Below are positions 1 through 8,242 of a stretch of 39,361 nt of DNA, piece after piece. Both the position numbers and the translations under genes were made by a program. Position 1 is the first letter of the stretch; each line of letters opens with the position of its first letter. The notes under the pieces were generated by a model. It saw only the letters and a program-made list of their open reading frames with translations, did not search any database and had not been told where the DNA came from. Source of the stretch: Caldilineaceae bacterium (lineage in GTDB: Bacteria; Chloroflexota; Anaerolineae; Caldilineales; Caldilineaceae); contig JAHBVG010000068.1 of assembly GCA_019637695.1 (NCBI GenBank), positions 1 to 39,361 of the forward strand, written 5' to 3'.

Positions 1-56
1 ATTTGGCTTACTATGGGGGTACTACCCATTTTCATTCCTTTCCACCGGGAGGCCCT

Positions 57-1364
57 ATGACCACCAAAACCGCCGAAATCCTCGAAAAGCAGCGCGACCA
101 TCTCTGGCCCAATCATCTGCTCTATTACACCGAACCGCTGCCCCTCGACCGCGGGGATGGCCTCTACGTCTGGGATGTGGAGGGCAAGCAGTATCTCGAC
201 TTCTTTGCTGGCATCCTCACCACCAGCGTGGGCCACAACAACCCGCGGGTGAACAAGCGTATCCATGAGCAGGTGGACAAACTGCTGCACACGTCCACGC
301 TCTACCCCAGCGAAAATCATGTGGAACTGGGCGAAAAGCTAGCCGAGATCACGCCGGGGGATCTGGATACCTTCTATTTTGGCACCTCCGGCACCGACGC
401 CGACGAGACCGCCGTGATCATCGCCAAAGTCCACACCGGCTATCAGGAGGTCGTCGCCTTGCGCCACGGCTACAGCGGCAAATCGCCCATGGGCATGGCG
501 CTCACCGGGCAGGCGTCGTGGCGCGTCGGCGGCCCACAGGTGATCGGCATCCATCACGCTCTCACCCCCTATTGCTACCGTTGCCCGTTGAAAATGACCT
601 ATCCCGAATGCGGGGTCGCCTGCGCCGCCGACGTGGAAGACGTGATCCGCACGAGTACATCGGGTCGTATCGCCGCCTTCCTCGCCGAGCCGATTCAGGG
701 CGTAGGTGGATTCATCACCCCGCCCGCCGAGTATTTCGCCATTGTCGCCGAGATTGTCCACCGCTACGGTGGGCTGCTGATTATCGACGAGGTGCAGACG
801 GGCTTCGGGCGCACCGGCGACTACTGGTTCGCTATCGAGCGGTCGGGCATCGTCCCCGATGTAATGACCATGGCCAAGGGGATCGCCAATGGGCTGCCCC
901 TTTCCGCCACCGCCACCACCCCTGAGATCGCCGGGTCCATGATCGGGGCGGGGTTGACTATCAGCACTTTTGGCGGCAATCCTGTCTCCACCGCCGCCGC
1001 GCTGGGGACATTGGAAGCGCTCCACGAAGAAGCGCCGCCCGCCCGCACCGCTGCGGTTGGCGCCCATCTGCGCGCCGGGTTGGAGCGGCTGGCCGAGAAG
1101 TATCCGCTCATCGGCGACGTGCGCGGACGCGGTCTCATGCAAGGCGTGGAACTGGTCCTCGACCGCGAGACCAAAGAACCCGCGCCCAAACAGGTCGCCG
1201 TCCTCTTTGAGGCGACGCGCGCGCTTGGGCTCCTCATCGGCAAGGGCGGTCTCTACGGCAACTGTCTGCGCATCGCCCCGCCCCTCACCGCCACCAAAGA
1301 TCATGTGGACGAAGCGCTGGAAAAGCTCGACGTGGCCTTTGCCCAGGCGCAGGAGACGGTGTGA
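57..1364 (+). CDS. Class III PLP-dependent aminotransferase (AGXT2-like)
   Basis: This 435-residue protein is a cytosolic omega-type aminotransferase that moves an amino group from an amine or omega-amino acid to a keto acid. Visible fold-type-I marks are the phosphate-binding segment around TSGTDADETA, the PLP-ring Asp in IIDEVQTGFGR (about residue 244) and the Schiff-base Lys in MAKGIANG (about residue 274). A Cys-containing stretch, YCYRCPLKMTYPECG, precedes the Asp and recalls alanine-glyoxylate aminotransferase 2 relatives. The frame is open further upstream, but the ATG at 57 follows a GGGAGG Shine-Dalgarno and matches the usual N-terminus. It is first in a + strand run with an agmatine deiminase, so a polyamine or beta-amino acid substrate is plausible, but that is inference. 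Confidence 0.9.
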   Translation: MTTKTAEILEKQRDHLWPNHLLYYTEPLPLDRGDGLYVWDVEGKQYLDFFAGILTTSVGHNNPRVNKRIHEQVDKLLHTSTLYPSENHVELGEKLAEITPGDLDTFYFGTSGTDADETAVIIAKVHTGYQEVVALRHGYSGKSPMGMALTGQASWRVGGPQVIGIHHALTPYCYRCPLKMTYPECGVACAADVEDVIRTSTSGRIAAFLAEPIQGVGGFITPPAEYFAIVAEIVHRYGGLLIIDEVQTGFGRTGDYWFAIERSGIVPDVMTMAKGIANGLPLSATATTPEIAGSMIGAGLTISTFGGNPVSTAAALGTLEALHEEAPPARTAAVGAHLRAGLERLAEKYPLIGDVRGRGLMQGVELVLDRETKEPAPKQVAVLFEATRALGLLIGKGGLYGNCLRIAPPLTATKDHVDEALEKLDVAFAQAQETV

Positions 1365-1368
1365 GAAA

Positions 1369-1462
1369 GCGTAGTACGTAGTGCGTAAAATCTTCACGAC
1401 GGAACTGTCGCCTCTATCGGAACCAATTATGTCGACGAATTCTTACGCACTATGCACTACGC
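1369..1462. repeat. Low-complexity inverted repeat (GTAGTGCGTA type)
   Basis: Two 20-bp arms at 1369-1388 and 1443-1462 are inverted copies matching at 18 of 20 positions, with a 54-bp loop. They are built from the word GTAGTGCGTA. The left arm starts 4 bp after the aminotransferase stop, so the structure could act as a 3' hairpin, although no T-run follows. Fragments of the same word recur at 2752-2764 and 30297-30307. Confidence 0.7.
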
Positions 1463-1482
1463 AATATACCCACAAAAGGGGG

Positions 1483-1511
1483 TTGATCCTTTCGGCAGAG
1501 GATTGTATAGT
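1483..1511 (+). promoter_or_regulatory. Sigma-70-like promoter for the agmatine deiminase gene
   Basis: TTGATC at 1483-1488 and TATAGT at 1506-1511 are separated by 17 bp, close to the housekeeping consensus. Transcription would begin near 1518 and leave a leader of about 40 nt. The promoter separates the deiminase from the aminotransferase upstream, so they need not share a transcript. Confidence 0.55.
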
Positions 1512-1556
1512 AGTACCGAGTTCGTGTTTTGGTATGAATGTGTCTCCTGAAACCTT

Positions 1557-2687
1557 ATGACATACTACTATCCGTCTTTTCTTGAGGAATCGAGCCTCTC
1601 ATCCCTGCCTTTTGAGGATGGCTTCCATATGCCCGCCGAATGGGAAGCGCACGCCCGCTGTTGGATGCTCTGGCCCGAACGACATGATGTCTGGCGGCGC
1701 GAGGCGAGGCCGGCCCAGGAAGCCTTCGTCACCGTCGCCGAAACCATCGCCCGCTTTGAACCGGTGGTGATGGGCGTGCTTCCCCAGCACTGGGAACGGG
1801 CGCGGCGGATGCTCCCCGACGAGGTGCAGGTGGTGGAGATGCGCTACAACGACGCCTGGATGCGCGATGTCGGCCCTACCTTTGTTATCAACGAGCGGGG
1901 GGAGGTGCGCGGCATCGATTGGGAGTTCAACGCCTGGGGCGGCCTCTATATGGACTACTCCCAGGATCAGCAGGTGGCGCGCCAGGTATTAGACCAGACC
2001 GAGACGCCGCGCTACACCGCTGATTTCGTGATGGAAGGAGGCGCGCTGCATGTGGACGGTGAGGGTACATTGCTCGTCGTTGAGGAAAATCTGCTCAGCG
2101 ACAACCGTAATCCTCACCTGAGCAAAAGGGACATTGAGGGAGCGCTCTGCGAATACCTCAACGTGGAGAAGGTGATCTGGTTGCCCTACGGCGTCTACGA
2201 GGACGAGACCGACGGCCACATCGACAACCTCTGCACCTTTGTGCGCCCTGGCGTCGTCGCCCTCACCTGGACCGACGATCCGGGCGATCCCCAGTATGCC
2301 CGATCCCTTCTGGCCTACGATGCGCTCTCTCAGACCATTGACGCTAGAGGACGCCGGTTGGAGATCCATAAGATCCACCAGCCCGGTCCGCTCTACCTCT
2401 CGCACGAGGAAGCCTTCGGCGTCGCCACCAAAGGTGGAACCCATAATCGCATTGCCGGTCAGAGGCTGCCCGCTTCGTACATCAACTATTATGTTGCCAA
2501 TGGCGGCGTCATCGTGCCAGTCTTCGACGATCCCTACGACGAGCCAGCGCTGGATCAGATCCGCGCGCTCTATCCCGACCGCGAGGTGATCGGCGTCCCC
2601 GCCCGTGAAATTCTCTTGGGTGGAGGGAACATCCACTGTATCACCCAGCAGCAGCCGAAAGGTAGATCAGCCGATCGTGAAAATTAA
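1557..2687 (+). CDS. aguA: Agmatine deiminase family protein
   Basis: This 376-residue member of the agmatine deiminase/PAD-type family hydrolyses agmatine to N-carbamoylputrescine and ammonia in the cytosol. The opening EDGFHMPAEWEAH and the catalytic-site segments are all present: YNDAWMRDVGPT (Asp99, Asp104), ETDGHIDN (His221, Asp223) and GGGNIHCITQQQP with the nucleophile Cys361 near the C-terminus. The length is normal for the family. The ATG at 1557 has only a weak ribosome site, but the next Met (residue 25) lies inside the conserved HMPAEWE motif, so the longer start is kept. The usual partner, N-carbamoylputrescine amidase, is not in the window; a C45 hydrolase follows instead. Confidence 0.9.
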   Translation: MTYYYPSFLEESSLSSLPFEDGFHMPAEWEAHARCWMLWPERHDVWRREARPAQEAFVTVAETIARFEPVVMGVLPQHWERARRMLPDEVQVVEMRYNDAWMRDVGPTFVINERGEVRGIDWEFNAWGGLYMDYSQDQQVARQVLDQTETPRYTADFVMEGGALHVDGEGTLLVVEENLLSDNRNPHLSKRDIEGALCEYLNVEKVIWLPYGVYEDETDGHIDNLCTFVRPGVVALTWTDDPGDPQYARSLLAYDALSQTIDARGRRLEIHKIHQPGPLYLSHEEAFGVATKGGTHNRIAGQRLPASYINYYVANGGVIVPVFDDPYDEPALDQIRALYPDREVIGVPAREILLGGGNIHCITQQQPKGRSADREN

Positions 2688-2761
2688 AAGGATCATCCCT
2701 TCTTTTGAATCGCTTACAGGACAGTAAGGCGATAATCTTCACCCAACACTCATTACGCATT

Positions 2762-3841
2762 ATGCCAAAGCTAAGACTCCTCGAACTCAGCGGATCATAT
2801 TATGAGATGGGCTACGCGCATGGCCGCGCTTACGCCGACGACATCCGCCGCTATACTGCGGAACGGGTGGACCTGGCGGGCAGCGCCGGGTGGACGGGCC
2901 ACGATCTCGCGCGTGAAGAGGTGTTGGCCCTGGCCGAAGCCTGTGTGATCGATCATCGCGCTTATGCACCCGATCTAATGGAGGAATTGCAGGGCATGGC
3001 CGACGCCACCGGCCTTTCTCTGGCCGAGTTGGTGATCACCAACGGCTTCACCGACTTTGTGGACACGGTCTATGCCCACGCCCGTCAAAAGGCCGCCACG
3101 CTCCAGACTGCGGACGACTGTACCGCGTTCATTGTGCCCGACCATCTCGCCGCCGACGGCCAGGGTATCTTCGGCCAGAGTTGGGACATGCACGCCAGCT
3201 CCACCGAATTCGTGATTTTGCTGCGCTGTCAACCAACGGATGCGCCAAGCTGTCTCACCTTCACCATTACCGGCTGCGTGGGCATGATCGGCATGAACGA
3301 CGCCGGCATTGTCGTCGGCATCAACAACCTGCTGGGCGGCGACGGCCAGATTGGCGTCACCTGGCCTTTTGTGGTGCGCAAAGCCTTGCAACAGACCCGC
3401 ATCGAGGATGCGTTGCGCTGCATCACCGAGGCGAAACTGGCCGGCGCGCACAACTACATACTCTTCGATAAACAGAGCAACGGCTACAACATTGAGGCGA
3501 CCTCCACGGCAACCGCAGTGACCCGGCTCGACGGCGATGCCCTTGTCCACACCAATCACTGTCTCTTGGATGAAACCCGCGCACGTTGCCGTCCACGCAC
3601 GGCGGCGTCCCAGGCCAGTACCGAGGCAAGGCTGGCCCGCGCTCAAACCTTGCTTGCCCGCGATCAAATCACCCCAGAGTGTCTTATGGAACTCACCCAC
3701 GACGAAACTATCTGTGTGCGTGCCACTCCACCGCTCCACCTTGAAAGCTGCGGCGCGGCGATTATGCGCCCTGCCACCGGCGATTTTTGGGCTGTGTGGG
3801 GGCTGCCCGCCGAAAACCACTACGAACACTTCCATCTCTGA
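2762..3841 (+). CDS. C45-family peptidase / acyl-CoA:6-APA acyltransferase-like hydrolase
   Basis: This 359-residue protein resembles the Ntn-hydrolase family of isopenicillin-N acyltransferase and C45 peptidases, which mature by self-cleavage before a nucleophilic Cys and act on amide bonds. The N-terminal GSYYEMGYAHGRAYA, the nucleophile candidate Cys120 in DDCTAF, and the later motif GQSWDMH followed by GMIGMNDAGIVVGINN are family hallmarks. An in-frame TTG lies at 2705, but the ATG at 2762 gives the standard start. That ATG is embedded in the repeat word TTACGCATTATG. The gene follows the deiminase by 74 bp. The substrate is unknown; from context a small N-acylated or N-carbamoylated amine is possible. 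Confidence 0.8.
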   Translation: MPKLRLLELSGSYYEMGYAHGRAYADDIRRYTAERVDLAGSAGWTGHDLAREEVLALAEACVIDHRAYAPDLMEELQGMADATGLSLAELVITNGFTDFVDTVYAHARQKAATLQTADDCTAFIVPDHLAADGQGIFGQSWDMHASSTEFVILLRCQPTDAPSCLTFTITGCVGMIGMNDAGIVVGINNLLGGDGQIGVTWPFVVRKALQQTRIEDALRCITEAKLAGAHNYILFDKQSNGYNIEATSTATAVTRLDGDALVHTNHCLLDETRARCRPRTAASQASTEARLARAQTLLARDQITPECLMELTHDETICVRATPPLHLESCGAAIMRPATGDFWAVWGLPAENHYEHFHL

Positions 3842-3965
3842 CTGCGCAATCCACGCGCCGTCGGTGAACGGCTCGACCTCTATTTCCGCTGTCTCCGCAG
3901 AGTTTCCAAGACCCACCGCCCGCCTTAGCGGAAGATAAACAAAGCTCCCAGGACTGTACTTGGAA

Positions 3966-3999
3966 AGACCTGCCAGGTTTCAGAAAACCTGACAGGTCT
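3966..3999. repeat. Hairpin after the C45 gene
   Basis: Two 15-nt arms at 3966-3980 and 3985-3999 pair with one mismatch around a CAGA loop. The motif is GACCTGCCAGG paired with CCTGACAGGTC. There is no following T-run, so it is terminator-like at best. It lies in the 247-bp spacer between the C45 gene and the GNAT pair; I see no gene there. Confidence 0.65.
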
Positions 4000-4088
4000 C
4001 CAGAATCCCAGACTTGTCGATCCCCCTGGGAATTTGACGCTACCCTTTGTTTACTTTCCTAACGGAGACCGCTTCTGCGGTGAAAGCC

Positions 4089-4772
4089 ATGAACAATCAA
4101 ATCACTTACACCAATCTGCGTCCTGAGCATGCCGCCCAGTTACGTCAGCTTCAACTTACCTGCTTCCCGAATGTGTCGCCGGAAAATCTTTTCACCGAGG
4201 ACGACTTTGTCCACATGTCAACGTATCTGGCAGATCTGATCTTTGTTGCGCTGACCGATGGTCTGGCCGTGGGTATGGGATCCGGCATCTACTGCAACTT
4301 CAACTTTGCCAATCCCCTGCATACACTCGATGAGATCGTCGGCGATGGACGCTGCCGCAATCATAATCCGAACGGCAGCTATTACTATGGCACCGACATC
4401 AGCGTTCACCCCAACTACCGGCGGCGCGGGATCGGCAGCGCACTCTATGCCCTGCGCAAGGATCTTGTGCGCCGCGCCAACAAACGGGGGATCGTCGCCG
4501 GCGGTGAACTCCCTGGCTATGCCAAGTACCGTTCGCAGATGTCAGCCTTCGCCTACTTGACCAAAGTAGTCTCCGGCGAGTTTTATGATCCGACGCTGAC
4601 CTTTCAAATGAGCCAGGGCTTTGAGGTGCGTGGTCTGCTACCCAACTACTTCCACGACAAGACTACGGATGGGTGGGCCTCTTTTATCGTTTGGGAAAAT
4701 CCAGATTACAGGAAAGAGCAAGATGAGCAAAAGCGTCCTGGAGCAGATTCAGATCGTAAACATTCGTCCTGA
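4089..4772 (+). CDS. GNAT-family N-acetyltransferase, first of a tandem pair
   Basis: This 227-residue acetyl-CoA-dependent N-acyltransferase has the acetyl-CoA pyrophosphate-binding loop in DISVHPNYRRRGIGSALYALRKDLVRR. The later block DPTLTFQMSQGFEVRGLLPNY resembles the GNAT half of two-domain proteins that carry a nitrilase half after it; here there is no nitrilase half. An in-frame TTG at 4047 would add 14 residues, but ATG 4089 aligns with the start of the paralogue downstream. The last 20 or so residues run over the start of the next gene (50-bp overlap) and have no counterpart in the paralogue, so the C-terminal tail may be unselected. The substrate is unknown. Confidence 0.82.
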   Translation: MNNQITYTNLRPEHAAQLRQLQLTCFPNVSPENLFTEDDFVHMSTYLADLIFVALTDGLAVGMGSGIYCNFNFANPLHTLDEIVGDGRCRNHNPNGSYYYGTDISVHPNYRRRGIGSALYALRKDLVRRANKRGIVAGGELPGYAKYRSQMSAFAYLTKVVSGEFYDPTLTFQMSQGFEVRGLLPNYFHDKTTDGWASFIVWENPDYRKEQDEQKRPGADSDRKHSS

Positions 4773-5358
4773 GCATGGGAAAGGGCTGGCGCAGTTACAG
4801 CGCGACTGCTTCCCTACCCTGGGCGAACAGGAGTTGATGAAGGAAGAGCATTTTTTGAGCCACTGCCGCATCTTTCCTGAGGGGGATTTTGTGGTGCTGC
4901 TCGCCGACCATATCATCGGGCTAGGGTCGGGCTTTTTCGTTGACTTCGACTTTGATCAGCCCGATCACAGCTTCCTCGAGATGATCGACGGCGGCTACTA
5001 TACCCGACACGATCCCAATGGCCTATACTATTACGCTGGCGATATCAGCGTGCATCCTGATTTCCGCGGACAGGGGATTGGTCGTCGGCTTTACGATGCG
5101 CGCAAGGATCTGGTGCGGCGCTACCGCAAAAGGGGGATCATCGGCGGTGGACTGCTGCCCGGTTATGTCCACTACAAGGGGAAACTCACCGTTGCCGAAT
5201 ACGTTGACGCCGTGGTGAGCGGCAAGCTGACTGATCCCACCCTCACCTTTCAACTGCGCAACGGATTCAAAGTCATGGGGATGATCGAAAACTACATCGA
5301 GGACAGCGCGTCGGACAATTGGGCGACGCTGATCTTTTGGGAGAATGGTGATTGGTGA
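4723..5358 (+). CDS. GNAT-family N-acetyltransferase, second of a tandem pair
   Basis: This 211-residue paralogue of the preceding gene shares NIRPEH, HDPNGLYYYAGDISVHP, RGQGIGRRLYDARKDLVRR and DPTLTFQLRNGFKVMGMIENY, so the pair arose by tandem duplication. RGQGIG is the acetyl-CoA loop. ATG 4723 follows an AGGAAAGAG ribosome site and lies inside the 3' end of the first GNAT gene, giving a translationally coupled pair. The final codons, ENGDW and the stop, fall within the left arm of the low-complexity palindrome at 5346-5468, so repeat sequence contributes the C-terminus. The substrate is unknown; a polyamine or carbamoylated amine fits the context. Confidence 0.85.
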   Translation: MSKSVLEQIQIVNIRPEHGKGLAQLQRDCFPTLGEQELMKEEHFLSHCRIFPEGDFVVLLADHIIGLGSGFFVDFDFDQPDHSFLEMIDGGYYTRHDPNGLYYYAGDISVHPDFRGQGIGRRLYDARKDLVRRYRKRGIIGGGLLPGYVHYKGKLTVAEYVDAVVSGKLTDPTLTFQLRNGFKVMGMIENYIEDSASDNWATLIFWENGDW

Positions 5359-5468
5359 TTGGGGAGCGGGGCAGCGATTGAGCGATTGGGGGATTTCAGA
5401 TCGTGTACTGGATCTGAAATCCCCCAATCGCTTAATTACCTATCCCCTATCACTAATCACCAGTCACC
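5346..5468. repeat. Nested palindrome with perfect 21-bp stem between convergent genes
   Basis: The arms at 5382-5402 and 5411-5431 are perfect inverted copies of 21 bp around an 8-nt loop. Outside them, 5346-5366 and about 5440-5468 form a second, imperfect pair made of GGTGATTGG / CCAATCACC words. The structure sits between the stop of the second GNAT and the stop of the convergent oxidoreductase, where it could end transcription from both sides. No T-run is present. Confidence 0.85.
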
Positions 5469-6769
5469 AATTCTGCCTGCGCACGGAACGCCGCCATATC
5501 GATCATGCTGCCGCTGAGGCGCGCTTCTTCAGCCGCGAAAGCGAGGAGGTGGCTTTCGAGCGAGGCGCGCACGTCGGTGAGAGGCTGTTCTTCCCCGCGC
5601 AGCACGGCGAGGAAGGAGCGCATGGTTCCCCAATCGCCGCCGCCGTGTCCACTGGTAGCAGCGGGGATGGGCACGATCTCTGGCTCACTTTTGCCGTGGT
5701 CATAGATGGCGATCTCATCGGGCTTGCCAAAGCGGGCGCGTAGCGTGGCCCGTGTGCCGTCGTAGCGCATGGATCGATGTTCCTCGTTGGAATGGCCGTG
5801 CATGGTCAGTGTAACCGATGCGCCGTTCTCCAATTCCATCGTCACGGTTTGATGATCCACCACATCGTTGTCACAACGATAGACACAGCGCCCGTAAGGG
5901 CCTGCTTCGATGGCGCGTTTCCGCCCTTCCCAACTCAGATCGTTGGTGATGGTTATAAAAGGCCAGTGCGGAGGCGCGGGTTCGCCTTCATCCATTGTGC
6001 GCATGTGGGGTAACAATCGCGCGTCCATATAGATGCCGATGGCTGACCAGGGACAGCTTGCCTCGATGGGGCAGCCATCCGTGCAGCGTAGCGGAATCTC
6101 AGGCCCGACCGATTCGGGGCGGTAGTGGAAGAGCGAACCAACCGAACTAAGCCGTTTGACCCGATGCTGCAAATTCCACACCAGAATGTCGAGATCGTGG
6201 CAACACTTGGCTAAGATCATTGGCGTAGAAAGTGCTTTGTTGCGCCAGTTGCCGCGCACAAAGCTGTGGGCCATGTGCCACCATGCCACATTTTCGCGGT
6301 GTTCCACTGTCACAATCTCGCCGATGCGTCCACTTTCGAGGACATTGTGCAGCGTTCGCCAGAAGGGGGTATAACGCAGTACATGACAGATTTGAAGCGA
6401 GCGCCCGGTTTGTTCTGCCGTTTGAACTAGACGCACACAGCCTTCCAGCGAATCGGCCATGGGTTTTTCTAGCAGCACGTCGTAACCGGCTTGCATGGCA
6501 GCTATGGCAGGCTCCACGTGCATTTGATCCTGGGTCGTGATCAACGCGCCGTCGGCGATCTGTCCCCGCGCCAGGATCTCTTGCCATGATGCGAAGATCT
6601 GCGACTCGTCGAGATCGTGTTGCTCGGCGAAGCGCTGACGGCGGATGGGGTCCGGCTCGGCTACGCCCACAAAGCGCACCTCGCCCGGGTGTTCAAAGGC
6701 ATAACTGGCGTACGAGTGCGCTCCCCTCGCCCCCGCGCCGAGAAGGATAAGTTCAATAGGCTTGGTCAT
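5453..6769 (-). CDS. Gfo/Idh/MocA-family NAD(P)-dependent oxidoreductase
   Basis: This 438-residue protein is a probable sugar or cyclitol dehydrogenase. The N-terminal Rossmann fold begins with LILLGAGARGAHS (glycines 11-16), followed by the acidic end of strand 2 in VGVAEPD. The conserved EKP motif is at residues 101-103 in VLLEKPMADSL, holding the family's catalytic-region Lys. The C-terminal half has a Cys-containing insertion (PLRCTDGCPIEASCPW) seen in a subset of the family. The frame extends 35 residues upstream, but the ATG at 6769 has a GAGGAA ribosome site 8 nt away and gives the canonical start. Its 3' end is convergent with the GNAT pair. The substrate is not predictable. Confidence 0.88.
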   Translation of the reverse strand: MTKPIELILLGAGARGAHSYASYAFEHPGEVRFVGVAEPDPIRRQRFAEQHDLDESQIFASWQEILARGQIADGALITTQDQMHVEPAIAAMQAGYDVLLEKPMADSLEGCVRLVQTAEQTGRSLQICHVLRYTPFWRTLHNVLESGRIGEIVTVEHRENVAWWHMAHSFVRGNWRNKALSTPMILAKCCHDLDILVWNLQHRVKRLSSVGSLFHYRPESVGPEIPLRCTDGCPIEASCPWSAIGIYMDARLLPHMRTMDEGEPAPPHWPFITITNDLSWEGRKRAIEAGPYGRCVYRCDNDVVDHQTVTMELENGASVTLTMHGHSNEEHRSMRYDGTRATLRARFGKPDEIAIYDHGKSEPEIVPIPAATSGHGGGDWGTMRSFLAVLRGEEQPLTDVRASLESHLLAFAAEEARLSGSMIDMAAFRAQAELVTGD

Positions 6770-6983
6770 TGGATTATTCCTCATATGCATGGTGAAATTG
6801 ATGACAAACTGGCTGAAGCTTCCTACAGAGACTTTATCCCAATGCAGCAAAGAAGCAAAGATCATAGAGTCCATTCAATCGATCTTCGCCATGCATCGCC
6901 GTCTTCATTGTGATATGATGCCCTGGCGTTGATCCAAAGGTGCCTGTCTCACTGTGAAAACGCTACTGTATAAGGAGAAAAAA

Positions 6984-7316
6984 ATGTCCCTGCGCGAATT
7001 GCTCAAGACCGATCTGAAAACGGCTATGAAAGCGCGACAACCCCATACTGTCAGCACCTTGCGGACAGTACTGGCCGCTATCGACAACGCCGAAGCCGTG
7101 GATGTAGACCCGTCCTTTGTGCCGCATACCGGCATCACAAGGGATGTGCCGCGCCGGGTTGTCAGTGAAGAAGAGATGGTCGATATTCTGCGCGCCGAGG
7201 TGGACGATTTACGGTCTGCAATGGTCGATTATGAGCAGGGTGGCCGCCCGGACGAAGCCGAGATCCTACGCGAAAAGTTGATAGCGCTCACCCCCTATCT
7301 GGAATCCTTCAGTTGA
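6984..7316 (+). CDS. GatB/YqeY domain protein (short form)
   Basis: This 110-residue protein resembles the YqeY family, a free-standing relative of the tRNA-binding tail of amidotransferase subunit GatB. The family pattern is clear: SLRELLKTDLKTAMKARQPHTVSTLRTVLAAIDNAEA, then DILRAEVDDLRSAMVDYEQGGRPDEAE. Typical members are about 150 residues, so this one lacks the last C-terminal helices. ATG 6984 follows AAGGAG; an in-frame GTG at 6954 is less likely. It is divergent from the oxidoreductase. The molecular role of stand-alone YqeY proteins is not established. Confidence 0.8.
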   Translation: MSLRELLKTDLKTAMKARQPHTVSTLRTVLAAIDNAEAVDVDPSFVPHTGITRDVPRRVVSEEEMVDILRAEVDDLRSAMVDYEQGGRPDEAEILREKLIALTPYLESFS

Positions 7317-7343
7317 TCGCGAAGACTTATAGAGAACACACAT

Positions 7344-7442
7344 GAAGTTCGTACAATCGTAGGGGCGCTGGCGGACGCAGCGGACGCTTACTGCGTCCGC
7401 TGGGTGCGGCAAGCAGCACCCGTACCGAATTGTATGATGTTC
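7344..7442. repeat. Palindromic spacer element, about 99 bp
   Basis: A perfect 10-bp stem, GCGGACGCAG at 7371-7380 with CTGCGTCCGC at 7391-7400, sits inside longer imperfect arms running from 7344 (GAAGTTCGTACAATC) to 7442 (GAATTGTATGATGTTC). The words GTAGGGGC and CACCCGTAC recall the 65-bp palindrome at 17222-17286. The spacer holds no evident gene. Confidence 0.65.
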
Positions 7443-7518
7443 AAATGGCTTCTCTATTACTTTGTGTCCCTGCGTGTGGCTTCGTAGAGCAACTTCTGGA
7501 TAGAGCAAAGGCAACTCG

Positions 7519-8133
7519 ATGGTGAACAGTCAGTCGCCAGGCCAGATCATCATCCTCAACGGCGCGCCCCGTTCGGGGAAGTCGAGTATTGCCGCCGCTA
7601 TCCAAGAAAGCTTTGACGGCGTGTGGATGAACCTGGGCGTGGACCGTTTTATGGCGATGACACCTGCCCGCTATCACCCTGGGATCGGGCTGAGGCCCGG
7701 CGGCGAAGCTCCCGACTTGGAACCGCTGATCGTACTCCTCTATCAGGCTATGTACGAGTCCATCGCTGCGCATAGTCGCCTGGGACTGAATGTGGTCGTT
7801 GATGTCGGTCATCACGATGCCTATGCCACACCGCGGCGCATCCTGCCCCAATGTGCGCGCATCCTGAGCGATCTGCCCGTCCTCTTTGTAGGCGTGCGCT
7901 GTCCGTTAGGGGTGATTCTGGAACGCCGCCGCGCCACCGGCTATCCCAGCGGAGATGTGGAAAATCCTCCCCCGCCCCTGCAACGCTGGCAAGAGCAGGT
8001 CCACATCCCCGGCGTCTATGATTTGGAAATCGACACCTCGCTGCTCAGCGCGGAAGCGTGCGCCGCCGCCATCCGCCATCACCTCGACCACGGTCCCGCG
8101 CCGTCCGCCTTCCGCTGGCTGGCAGAGCAGTAA
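7519..8133 (+). CDS. Chloramphenicol phosphotransferase-like P-loop kinase
   Basis: This 204-residue P-loop phosphotransferase resembles the CPT family, founded by chloramphenicol 3-O-phosphotransferase of the producer Streptomyces venezuelae. The Walker A motif is in IIILNGAPRSGKSS (residues 15-23), directly after the first strand. Then follow GVDRFMAMTPARY, the VVVDVGHH strand end with an acidic residue, and VLFVGVRCPLGVILERRRATG, matching the lid and substrate side of CPT proteins. It may phosphorylate a small hydroxylated molecule, but family members outside actinomycetes are mostly uncharacterised, so resistance is only one possibility. ATG 7519 is used; GAGCAAAGGCAACTCG upstream is a weak ribosome site. 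Confidence 0.78.
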   Translation: MVNSQSPGQIIILNGAPRSGKSSIAAAIQESFDGVWMNLGVDRFMAMTPARYHPGIGLRPGGEAPDLEPLIVLLYQAMYESIAAHSRLGLNVVVDVGHHDAYATPRRILPQCARILSDLPVLFVGVRCPLGVILERRRATGYPSGDVENPPPPLQRWQEQVHIPGVYDLEIDTSLLSAEACAAAIRHHLDHGPAPSAFRWLAEQ

Positions 8134-8242
8134 TCAGTTATCGGACAATGTCATTCAGTTAAGTGCAGAGTTAGCACCCCCAGGTGCGGGTCTACACCGG
8201 AATAGCCGCACGTCGGCGTGCTCCCTCCGCAGGTTGAATGCC

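Noticed and set aside
339..1397. Minus-strand frame opposite the aminotransferase
   Set aside because: It is antisense to a gene with complete family motifs, Gly/Asp/His-rich as expected for a shadow frame, and has no start context.
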